Shown here piece by piece: positions 23,976 to 35,046 of a stretch of 64,000 bases of DNA (position 1 is its first letter; every line of letters starts with the position of its first letter). The DNA lies in assembly GCA_006538405.1 (NCBI GenBank), contig BJKQ01000013.1, forward strand, positions 248,001 to 312,000. The letters are read 5' to 3'. Origin of the DNA: Hansfordia pulvinata (lineage: Eukaryota; Ascomycota; Sordariomycetes; Xylariales). The position numbers and the translations under genes were made by a program. Below the pieces are notes generated by a model. That model searched no databases. It had not been told where the DNA came from and was given only the letters and a program-made list of their open reading frames with translations.

Positions 23976-25289
23976 TTCTCAGGTGTGACGAGGGCCATGG
24001 AGAGGGAAATCTAGAATGTCCTGCCCGAGTCAGACCGGATTAATGACTTGAGCGGGTTGGTGCAAAATAGTAGACCGCACATTCCCGCATCCCTGGCAAC
24101 ATGGCATTCTGACGGGAGAGGGCCGTATTTCGATGACGTTTACCGTGAAAAGGGGGCCACTTTAGAGTTCAGTTGGCACCTCACCTTTGAGTTGCGACGA
24201 CGCGTTTCACCAGACCGACATGCACGCACACACAGAGACAATTCCAGGGTCCAGTCCAAGGGTCCATTGAGTTTCCCTTGTCCCTTGTCATGCCATGATG
24301 CTCGCCTCACCCAGTGGCGCAAAAGGGGTTTGTTCATGATGCGATGACCCTTGCCCTCGGGAGAAATCCCGATCGCGCGCAAACCTACTCGCACCATCCT
24401 GCCGCCGTGCGCCAGGACGGCCCAAGCCAGGTAGACACGCCGACCTTAAGCACCGACACCGGTGTCGTGAGAGCTAGCCCTCCCGCACCCCCAGAGGGAC
24501 CAGCCCGGCCCAGCCGTGGCGCCAGCATGTGAATGCGACTGAGGTGGGTGAGAGCTGGTGTTGGCGCTGATGCCGGCGCGGGGCGTGCATGACACCTGCC
24601 TGTTCCCGACGCTCCTGATAGACAGGCGGTCCAGACTCCCCCTCCCCTTCTGAGGCGGGCCCCCCGCAGGCAACAAACACATGTGGTTGGGGGCCCGGAC
24701 AAGTAGCTCGCAGACCTCGTTCCCATTTTCTCAGCCATCGGGCTCTCATCAACGGGATTGAGCGAAAACGAGCGTTACCGCTCGTACTCCCTCTATCGGC
24801 CTGCTAGTCCCTACTCCCAATCCGCACGACACACGTGGCAAAGGCTGGAGCTGTCAAAATAGCATGCGAGGACCGGACGGGCACTAGGGGACCAACGCAC
24901 GAGGAAATCCAGACGACAGTCACCTAGGTATGGATAGACAATGGCTGGACCTACTAACCGACTCTTGGTCGCTTTGTGCCATTCGGCGAGGCCCCCCGCC
25001 TTGGCCTCGGTCCCGGCGAAGTGGGTGGGATCCAGGGAGCCGATGAGGGGGGCTTTTTCCGATGAGGGCGAAGAGAAGGAGCAGTCTATACGATGACAAC
25101 CCGAGGAAGTGAGCATGATTAAGCCGCGCCAGAGGGGAAAAGGCATGATGCCACTGGCATCGCCCCAGGCATAGCGCAGTGACAAGACTTCTGTGAGTGA
25201 ACCTCGGCATGAGAGACATGGGAGAGGGCGCCGGCGATTGCTTGGGTTTTTGAACAATTGAATTTGCATTTTCTTCGATAGCGTTGTGT

Positions 25290-25810
25290 TCATAGGACAC
25301 CATCGTTCTCGCCCGGTAACCGCTTGACACGCTTCTGCTCCCAATCGTCGATATCCTTGGCAGCCAATCTCTGCGCGCAGGAAGGAAAGGATGTGTTAGC
25401 AATGGGTGAACAGAGAGAGGGTGGAACGCGCCCAGGCGCAACCGGCAGGGGGCCCGACGAGAAATGGACAAGATCGGGAGAATGCGATCGGGCTGGGGCC
25501 TGGGGCCGGGGCCGGGGCTGGATTGGGCTGGACCGGAACATACATAGTACTCGTCCTTCATATTGACCTTCCTTCCGCTCTTGCCCACGCCCAGCTCCTC
25601 GTCACGAGTCATTTGGCGCACGCGGCGGTCGTGCTTCTCGTAGCGCACAGCCGTGGCGGGCGTGAGGACGAAGGAGCCAGCCACGATGACCGACATGAAA
25701 GGCAGACCGAACAGCAGGAACGGGTGCTTGGCCATCAGCCGGCGGTACTGGGCGGCGAAGCGGCTCGAGTCGGCGGTGCCGCGGAACTTCTTGGACTGGA
25801 ACGTCGGCAT
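25290..25810 (-). CDS. COX16: Cytochrome c oxidase assembly protein COX16
   Basis: COX16 is an inner-membrane mitochondrial protein needed for assembly of complex IV. Exons on the minus strand are 25810-25544 and 25370-25290, with a 173-base intron (GTATGT...GCGCAG) in phase 0. Together they give 115 residues, normal for fungal Cox16. The single membrane span is at about residues 29-52 (PFLLFGLPFMSVIVAGSFVL), followed by the family signature of a Tyr/Arg-rich stretch after the span, MKDEYY at the exon junction, and DDWEQKRVKRLPGENDGVL at the C terminus. The frame is intact. It is divergent from the ATR-type kinase gene, with 762 bases between the two start codons. Confidence 0.93.
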
Positions 25811-26572
25811 CTTTGTGCTTGCGCGCGCGCGCGCCTTGATGTGTGCCGAGGTGGGGATCCAACGGGGCTTTCGATGAGCGCCTGCTAGGTGATGTGCAAT
25901 GCAGGAATGGTGTGTGCTTTCTGAGAGACGCGCTCGTTCGGCCTGAGGCGATGTCGGATGGCGAGGGGCGAGTTGGGTGTGATGGGCTGCAAGCGGTGCA
26001 AGATACAGGCCACTGTCGGGCCGGGTCTGGACCCCCTTGAGTCGCGATAAACAGATACGGCTTGCGCCTTACTCTGCGATGAGGCGGGCGGCGGTGCGAT
26101 ATGGCGGCGACTCGTGAATTGCGGCGCGGCCGGGATTGTCGTTGGTCGCATGAGAGCGCTGATATCGAATGGCGAGGTCGAGAAAAGTCAGGCTGGACTG
26201 CGGTTGAACGGCAGTGGCATGACATCAGGCCGTCCATGGCCAGCAGTACGTACCTGCCCGGGGTGGAGGTGCACCTGGAAGTGGGGGCCCGGGCCAGCTG
26301 AGGGCACCGTTGCAGTGCGTGAGTGCCCAGTTCCAGGGCTGGTCAGGTACCAGGTAGTGCCGTGCTAGCGGGTAGTTGACTTCCATGGTCCGGATGGACA
26401 GCTGTGGCAGGAGCCGTGACGTTATGCAGCCCACCAAACGCCAACTCACGTGAGACCGTGTCGTGCTGCCGCATCACGCTTTTCGCTCCCTCCAGATATC
26501 GCCACAGCCGTCTGCCTGCTCCGCGTCTCGCCCGACGCGTCGCTACTCGCTCTGCATGTAGGCTTCGGTCCC
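25811..26572. promoter_or_regulatory. Divergent promoter region COX16 / ATR-type kinase
   Basis: 762 bases separate the two start codons, so promoters for both genes must lie here. ACGCGT (the core of the Mbp1/Swi6 MCB element in yeast) occurs at 26535-26540, 33 bases before the chosen kinase start. Its use in this fungus is inference. No other gene is seen. Confidence 0.5.
26535..26540. promoter_or_regulatory. MCB-like ACGCGT element
   Basis: ACGCGT lies 33 bases upstream of the ATR-type start codon. In yeasts this element binds MBF and drives G1/S expression, including of DNA-replication and checkpoint genes. A single copy in GC-rich DNA may be chance. Confidence 0.3.
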
Positions 26573-29500
26573 ATGCCACCTACATCGCATGGCAGGATGC
26601 CGCCGCAGACGCGCGACGCCCTCGCTGCCGGGCACAATGGCCCCCCACCATCGACATTGGCCGCCCAGTTGGTCGAGAGCATCTCCGTGTCGGCCCGCTC
26701 GACACGCCCCGACGAGACCTCGGAGCTGTCGAAGCTTCTCGGTGTCATCGAGAAGGTCAAAAACCAGCCCGGCCTCCTCAAGACCCAGCAGGACCGCGTC
26801 GATCACAACCACATGCTCATCTACGTGTACACCAGAGTCTCACTCGAAGGCATCAAATGGGACGACCCCTTTGCTGACCGCCAGGAGCTCTGTTCCGACG
26901 CCCTCGGTGCCATCAACTTCCTCAAGTTCGCCATCTGCGAAACCCCCGAAGTCCTGTTGACCTCGTCGAATGATGGCTCTTTGCTCTTCCGCGGCCAGGA
27001 ACCTCTCTGGGTCTGGCTGTTTCCCAAGATTCTCAGAACACTCGGCTCCAATCTCTCTGACGACCTTGTCGAAGCCGTTTCCGATTTCTTTGGTGAACTT
27101 CTCCTTGCTTCGTGCCAGACGTCCACTCTGTGGCCACTCATCCCGCAGTTTCTGTCTTACCTACAACTCAACGTCCAAGGTAAGCCCGGATGAAAGCCCA
27201 GACGAGGACGCCAAAGGGCAGCGTGGCAGGCTCGACGCTGACGATCCGCAGTCATATGTGAACACCTCGTGAACCTGGACCCCGTCGCCACCAGTCGAGA
27301 TGTCGAGGTCGAACTCCGAGTGCCTTCCAAGGCTTTCTTGGAATGCTTTGCTGCTCAAGACCACGGCCTCCTCGAAACTCAATGCACCTTCGTCTTGCAG
27401 AGACTCTCACAAGCCCAAAAGCAAGCCTTCAGCGTCCTTTCGATCTTGTCCGTCTCCGTGGAGCGGCTCAGTGAAAAAAAAGCCATCATTTCGGTGTTTG
27501 AAGACATGGTACCAAGCCTGCTCGACCTGTATCTCCTTTTTCACCAAGCCCAGTTACGCTGGCAGCACCTATCTTCGAACGAGACGCCCGCTCTGCTACG
27601 GTACACCGTGAGCATCCAAAAGCGGCTCTCTAAGGACAGATTAGAGGACGAGCTTTTCCAGGACAAGACCCACACGGTCCTCGTGTTGCTCTGTGCCGAT
27701 ATTTCCAAGCTATCTTCCATCACTTGGGATAAGGGCGACGCAAATTACCAACTTTTGTGTACGACACTGGTCTCCCTAGCCGGCGCCTGCGTGCAGTCCA
27801 AGCCACTTTGCCGCATGGTAGTGTCGCAGCTTTTGCCGATACTCGAGACGGTGATGCTGCAGAACGCGACAGCCAGTGCTTCTGATCTGCGGGTATGTTG
27901 ATCTCTCAGTCAATGGCACTCCCACTAACTCCGCTCCAGAGATGTACAGATTTGCTCAGTCGAATGACCAATGACCCTTTGTCCACACCGCTCACTGCGG
28001 CCAATGTAGAGGACGAGAGCGAATTTACAGATGGTGATATCCGTCAGCAGGTTAAGGCCCTCCACCTGGGCGTTTCTGAGAGCACCGCCCTCGAAACCCA
28101 AAGCAAGCGCAGAAAGGTGACGGCCGAGTCGCAAACACTCCCCAAGCTTGTCTCGATGCTTCCCCTTTTGCTCGGTGCTGATGACTCAGAGCCTCGTCGA
28201 GCTCTGGATAATTTCAGGCAAGTCCACTGACCTGACAGGCAGACAAACTACTAACAAACCGCAGCTTGAGCTTCCAGAACTTGGACGAAATGCAGCAAAC
28301 CAAAGCCATCAGTCTTTTGGGCTTCATATGCTGCGCGGCTGACGACACATTGAAGATTGACACGATGGCAAATGGCGATAGCCAGTCTCCAAACCTCAGT
28401 TGCTCTTACTGTGACCCTGGATCCGATCTGCCCGTTCCCTCGACGCTTGATGTTGCTGCGAAACAGACCGCCACCCGCGTCATTTCAGCTCTTATCCAGA
28501 CTCCAGCCTTTCTCGAGACCCGCCGACCGCGAATTACGGCAATGGTCGCTCTCAGACGCATGGCCAAGCACTGCCGTGATCCTCAGTTTCTCGACGTGGA
28601 AACCTCGGTTCCTGCCCAATGGTGCATTAGATCACTTCAAAGCTCTGTGCGCGACTTGCGCATTGCATCCACGTCAGTTCCAACATGTTCCAACCACCAA
28701 ACACAGCCATTCCAGCTAACCGAGTTTCAGACGAACACTTCCGGTGTTTCTTCTAGACACGGGCTCGAACGTTACAGAGGTTGCCCAGAAGAACTGCAAC
28801 AACTCCATCAGCGTCTTGAGGTCAATTTCAGAACAGAACGCCTCCAATTTGGCAGAGACCTGCATTATGGCGTGGTCTCAAGTCGGCAGGTAAGGCGAGC
28901 CGTTTGAACACGGACTTCAATAGCTGACAAGCGCCGCAGTGTTGTGACTGACGACCACCTGAATCTTGTTCTTGTGAAGCTTGTCGAATATTTGGGCGAC
29001 TCCGCTGCGCTTCCCTCAGCTGCCGCGATGACAGAGGTGAGTGCATTGAATTGATCTTAAAGCGGTGGCTGACCGACAGCAGGTTCTCCGACTAGCCCAA
29101 TCACGAGATGTGTCGCCGCGACAGCTGTTTGAGCCTTTTTGGCGCTACATTGCTTTCTCTGCCCTCAAAGACCTTGCAACGCAGCCAAAGCTTGCGAAGA
29201 TGCTGGCCGATATCATCGGCATGAGCCTTTCCGGATTTGTGCTGCACATTCATGCCTACGCGTTGCCCTGGCTTGTCCTCACCAAGCGGCTTGACGTGAT
29301 CCAGGAGATCACTCGAATTCGTGGCTTCGACGAGCCCTGGAAGCTTTGCCTCGATAATGCCAACTTGAGCCAGATTCTGGCTGTTCTCATGATCCAAGAG
29401 TGCCCAGACGTCCAGGAGTTCTCGATGTCTCTACTCCGAACCATCTCCAAGCATTTTGACGGGCTGTCGTTGAAGGATCTTCTGCAGATGGAGCCCCTAC

Positions 29501-32500
29501 TCACAACATTGGAGCTCCTCAAAGCAGCAGGCGACGCAGACGATACCAAGAAGACACAGGTGCGGTTTGGCCCAGTCCAGACTAGTAGAACCAGCTAACA
29601 TTGAAAAGATTCGCAACGCTTTGAATTTGCTCGGCACTCTGATACAGCCTCTCGGCGGCCAGTCGCGGCAGAAGCGCTCTCATGCTACAGGACGATTCCT
29701 ACAGTTCTATGCACTGGGCTTGATGACGCCACTGGTCGATGTGATCAACGACACACCGCAACTGCGCCACCCCATCCAAGAACGCAAGCGCTGTATCAAG
29801 GCGATAGAGGAAATGATCAAAGTCGGAAAATCCCACATTCGAGTCGCACGCCCGCAGGTAAGCCCATCACCCCGATGTCTGTATCAACGCAATACTGATC
29901 TCTTCAGATATCTGCGTGTTTACTGGCTGCCATGCCATCGGATGAGCTTCGCAGTGTGGCCTTTTCTTGCTGGGCAACTGCGCTTTCTTATCTGGACGAA
30001 GACGATGTCGAAATGCCAATTGAAACGACCTTCTTCTTGGTCAATCACTACTGGTCATCCTTCACCCCTCAAACGCAACAGCTTGCACGAGAGCTCTTTG
30101 AGTCCTTGCTGCGGAAAGAGCGCCCGGTGTTGGAAGCGGTCATCAGCAAGTTGCCCTCGTTCAGCCATATCAACGAGCTTGCTGAAGTCGAGGCATCGCT
30201 GAACCAGCTGCGCCAGCCGGTGGACAACCGAACGGCGTTCTCATTGCTTACAGAACGACTGCGACACGAGAACTCGGGCGTCGTCTTGCAAGCGCTGGGG
30301 GAACTCTCCTCGTACCTGCAGAAGCAACAGGGCTACTTGCAGGCCTCAGCCGTCAGTGAACAGCCTGACACAATCGTGTCTAATCTACTGCGTGCCCTAT
30401 TAGATTGTGCATCAAGATACAGCGGGGCGGCCGGGGAGATCACGTCTCTCTGTACCCAGTGCCTAGGTCAAATAGGCTGTCTCGACCCCAATCGCGTGGA
30501 GACGGTGCGAGCCGAAAAGCAGATTGTGGTGAGGAGCAACTTTGAAAACAATAAAGAGGTTACTGACTTCGTCGTTTTCATACTGGAACACGTTCTTGTC
30601 AGGGCATTTCTGGCTGCCACCGACACGAAAATACAAGGGTTTCTGGCGTTCGCTATGCAGGAGCTCCTCGAACGAGTTGACATCTCAGCTGCTGTTCAGC
30701 TTCAGGGCAGTCGCGACGGGCATGAGATCTACCGAAAATGGCTATCCATGTCAGAAAGTAGCAGGGAAGTTCTCGGCCCTTTCTTGACTTCCAAATACCT
30801 GCTCCCACCTGTCGAGATACAGCGACCAGAGTACCCCATATTCAAGCCGGAGATGCCCTATGCCAACTGGCTCCGGGCCTTTTGCCTCGATTTGTTGCGG
30901 AGACCTCAGAATCCATTCTCCGAGCTCGTCTTTGAGCCTCTCTGCCGCGTGGTCAGAACGAAGGAGATTTCGACCGCGGAGTTCATGCTGCCGTATCTGG
31001 TTCATCATGTCATCATCAGTGAACACGCCTCAGAAGAGGTTGTCAAGGCCAATGTCCTTCGAGAGCTACTGAACGTACTGAAATACGAGCTGCCTTTTGA
31101 TGCCAGCTACATGCAAAGGGAGGACAGAAAGCTATACTGCGAGGTAAAACTTAGACAGCCCATCAAGTTGACAGTAGAGCTAAAGCTAACCCGCGACAGG
31201 CCGTCTTCCGAGTACTGGACTATTCGATGCGCTGGATTCAGGTCAAACGCGGCCAGGGCGGCTTGAACCCTCGAGAAATTGGCGCAATGGACAAGGTTCA
31301 GATCATGCTGAACACGGTTCCACCCGAGCTGATATCGAAACGAGCTGTTGAGTCCAAGGCATATTCCAGGGCCCTGTTCCATCTTGAGCAGCACATTCGA
31401 CAGGTCGACGAGGAGAAGCACGATGTCAACGAACGAGATCGCTTGCTCCAGCAGCTGCAAGACATATACACGCAGATTGACGAGCCTGACGGGCTGGAGG
31501 GAATTTCAGCCCATCTCCACGTCCTCGACATCAACCATCAAATTCTAAGTCACAGAAAGGCAGGTCGCTGGGGCGCAGCTCAGACATGGTACGAAATCAA
31601 GTTGGCCGAAAACCCGGACGACGCAGACATCCAGATAGATCTCCTGACATGTCTGAAGGAGTCGGGACAGCACGGTAAGCTCCCTGGAAACGACGACTGT
31701 GACCAAGCTGACCTAGCAGATGTTCTTCTCAACTACGTGGAAGGGATGGAGAAGCACGCAACTTCAACCACGATCAATCACATTGTACCATTCGCCGTCG
31801 AGGCTTCCTGGGCCACCAACAGATGGCAGACAATGGAGCGGTTCATCACGAAGTACCAGGGCGATGTCTCGGAAAACTTCAACGTCTCCATTGCGCAGGC
31901 TTTGCTCCACCTCCAGCGAGGCTGGACCAAATCGTTCGTCGACGTCATGAAAATGATGAGAAGCAGAGTTGGCTCTTCAATGACGTTTTCGGCTACCTCA
32001 TCGCTGCAGTCCTCTCATGAGCCAATGCTCCGATGTCACGTCCTGACGGACCTCGAACTGATATCTGGAATCAACAACGATGAGACACAGCATCTGCAGG
32101 AGACTCTCAAGACTCTCAATCGCAGGCTGGAGGTACTTGGTTCCTATGTGACCGACAAGCAGTTCGTATTGGGAGTGCGGCGGGCGGCAATGCATCTGAT
32201 GAGGTGAGTTTTGACATGACCAATATGCCAAGCAATAGCTGACCGTCAGGCCCAAATACAACGATCTGGACATCTCGTCCTTATGGCTTTCCAGCGCTCA
32301 ACTTGCGAGGAAAGCCAACTCGATGCATCAAGCGTTCAACGCCGTTCTGCACGCGTCGGACTTGGGCGACGGATCCGCAACGATCGAGAACGCCCGCCTC
32401 TTGTGGAAGGAAGGCCACAGTCGTAAGGCCATCCAGACTCTTCAGGGCGCCATTGCAAGCAATATTTTCGTCAATCAGAGTTTCATGGACCATGATGCCT

Positions 32501-34477
32501 CGGAGAAGAACGTGGAGTCTCAGCAGTCCATGGTAGCAGCCCGGGCGCAGCTACTACTAGCCAAATGGCTCGACAGCGCCGGCCAGACACATGCTTCGAG
32601 CTTGAGGCAGCACTACCAGAACGTCCCCGAAGCTGGGGTACCTGGGAGAAGGGACACTATTATCTCGGTCGGCATTACAAGAAAGTCCTCGAGTCGGAGA
32701 AGCAGCTGCCTCTTGAAGAGCAAAGCGACTCTTACCTCAGCGGGGAGACTGCCAAAATGGTTGTGGAAAACTACGTGCGGTCGTTGAACTTTGGCACGAA
32801 GTACCTCTATCAGACCCTCCCGCGAGTCTTGACCCTGTGGCTGGACATGGCTGCATCGATGGAAAAGGCGCCGCCGGGCAAGGTGTCGCTGTCTAGGGAA
32901 CTCTATCATCGGCGCAAGACACTCCTCGACTCACTTCACAAGTACCTGAACAAGTACATCGCGCGGATGCCGGCGTACATCTTTTACACAGCTCTCCCCC
33001 AGATCGTTGCCCGCATTGCGCACCCGAACCAGGAGGTCTTCTTGCTGTTGCAGGAGATCATCCTCAAGGTTGTTGAAGCACACCCACGACAAGCCCTGTG
33101 GAACCTATTCGCAATCATGACTTCAAAGCAGGCTACAACTGAACGGAAAAGCCGCGGCCAGTCCATCCTGCTCAAGATGCGAGGCATGTCCAAGAAGGTG
33201 GAGAATGGTCAGTATGACTTGAACAAGATTCTCCGAGCGGGCGAGAAGCTCGCAGATCAATTGCTCATGGCCTGCAACAACGGCGACTTTCAAAGCAACA
33301 GATCAACGCACGCAAGCATCACGCGGGATCTGAATTTCAATCACCGGTGCACACCGTGTCCTTTGGTGGTGCCGATCGAGACTTGCCTCACGGCGACCCT
33401 CCCACGTTGACGGACAATGTGAAGAAGCACAAGGCGTTTTCACGGGACGTCATTACTATTGACTGTTTTCTAGATGATGTCCTAGTGCTGGGGTCACTAG
33501 CCAAGCCGCGCAGGCTGACGGCACGCGGGTCGAATGGGTCGCTATACTACCTGCTGATCAAACCAAAGGACGACCTCCGGACAGACCAGCGACTGATGGA
33601 GTTCAATGGCATGATCAATCGATCATTGAAGCGAGATGCCGAGTCGAGTCGAAGGCAGCTCTACATTCGCACGTACGCGGTGACGCCGCTCAACGAAGAG
33701 TGTGGCATCATCGAGTGGGTGGATGGCCTCAAGACTCTGCGAGAGATCTTGCTGGGGCTATACAAATCGAAGGCCATTGTCCCTAACTATGGACACTTGG
33801 CGGCCATGATGAAGGATGCAGCAACGAGCGACAAGAACATCAAACTGTTCACCGAGGGGGTGCTGGGGACGTTCCCGGCCGTGCTGCCGCAGTGGTTCGT
33901 TTCGCAGTTCCCGAGCCCGTCACAATGGTTCGGAGCGCGGTTGCGATACACGCGTTCGTGTGCCGTCATGTCGATGGTGGGCACGATCCTGGGACTGGGC
34001 GACCGACACGGAGAGAACGTGCTGCTCGAGGAGGGCAACGGGGGCGTCTTCCACGTAGACTTCAACTGCCTGTTTGACAAGGGCCTGACGTTTGCGCAGC
34101 CCGAAAAGGTGCCGTTCCGACTGACGCACAACATGGTGGCAGCGATGGGGATCTACGGGTATGAGGGGCCGTTCCGCAAGTGCTCGGAGCTGACGCTGGG
34201 GATCTTGCGGCAGCAAGAGGAGACGCTGATGACGATTTTGGAGGCATTCATCTACGACCCGACTCTCGACCTCCAGCGGGATAAGAAGCGTAAGAACGAC
34301 GTGGTCAAGCTCAACCCGCAGGCAGTGGTCGACAGCATCCGTCGCAAGGTACGGGGTCTGCTGGCTCATGAGGTCATGGCGCTGGGGGTGGAGGGCCAGG
34401 TGGAAGAGCTCATCAAGCAGGCCGTCAACCCGCGCAACCTGGCGGCCATGTACATCGGGTGGTGCCCCTTTTTGTAA
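26573..34477 (+). CDS. MEC1: ATR/Mec1-type checkpoint kinase (UvsB), two frameshifts
   Basis: A phosphatidylinositol-3-kinase-related kinase that senses RPA-coated single-stranded DNA and signals replication stress. Twelve exons: 26573-27179, 27252-27892, 27940-28217, 28265-28672, 28731-28889, 28940-29036, 29083-29559, 29609-29857, 29908-31143, 31200-31674, 31720-32203, 32250-34477. All phases agree, giving about 2446 residues, close to UvsB. The N-terminal two thirds are helical repeats; the kinase has the LAKPRRLTARGS loop, the catalytic GLGDRHGENVLL (Asp at 34001-34003) and HVDFNCLFDKG in place of DFG; it ends in the FATC motif NPRNLAAMYIGWCPFL. Intron 3 has a GC donor. Two single-base deficits break the last exon: near the four C at 32625-32628 (before SWGTWEKGHYYLGRHYKKV) and near 33397-33403 (before TLTDNVKKHKAFS). 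The start at 26573 is chosen as the first ATG giving a fungal-like N terminus; 26597 is an alternative. Confidence 0.94.
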
Positions 34478-35046
34478 TGAACAGGAAATAGACTGGATCT
34501 GCCCCTCTGCTCGCCATGGGGGATGCCTTGGTGAATAGCATCATGGACTGCCCTGTACGATCTGGATGTACGGATACGCGTGCCCTCGTTCTCTCTTCCG
34601 CTGCTCGATCCATGTGATAGGAGCACTACGAGTACATACATGGAAGCACGACAGAGTACCTATGCTGGAACATTGAAAGTACGGAGAGGTAGCCCGGTAC
34701 CTACTCAAAGCTCCACCTTACCCTCTCGTGCAGGCTAGTTCACTTGTGGCTAGCCCCAAAAGCTCTCAAGCAGCATCGGCAGCAAGCACAACCGCGCCTG
34801 CCACGGGTTACTAACGTTTGGGGCGAAGGCAAGCACACAAGGTACGAGGTACCCACGCGTTGATAGATTGGCATCATCGACGTGCAATCGACATCGCCAT
34901 CAACCCATTCCCGACCCTCACCATCGACATCGACCTAAGCACTCGGCTCCCTCGCTCGACAAACCGACCCGCGCATTCATCTGTCCGACCCGATGAGCAA
35001 ATAGACGAAGCTGCGACACCGACAGGACACTTAGGAGACCGCCGCG
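34478..35046. other. Intergenic between the ATR-type kinase and EMC1
   Basis: 569 bases between two plus-strand genes, holding the kinase 3' end and the EMC1 promoter. TACGAGTAC lies at 34627-34635 and ACGCGT at 34855-34860. Confidence 0.5.

Larger units (their letters stand above)
17419..25289. other. Gene desert of about 7.9 kb
   Basis: Upstream DNA of the unknown-function gene, running to the 3' end of COX16. Open frames up to 232 codons (21644-22342 plus) are Arg/Pro/Ser-rich, overlap frames on the other strand and show no domain. It contains G runs at 18353-18369 and 23961-23975, a GT microsatellite at 22900-22920 and a 16-base palindrome at 21185-21200. I saw no tRNA or rRNA signature, though a covariance search was not possible. 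Confidence 0.5.
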
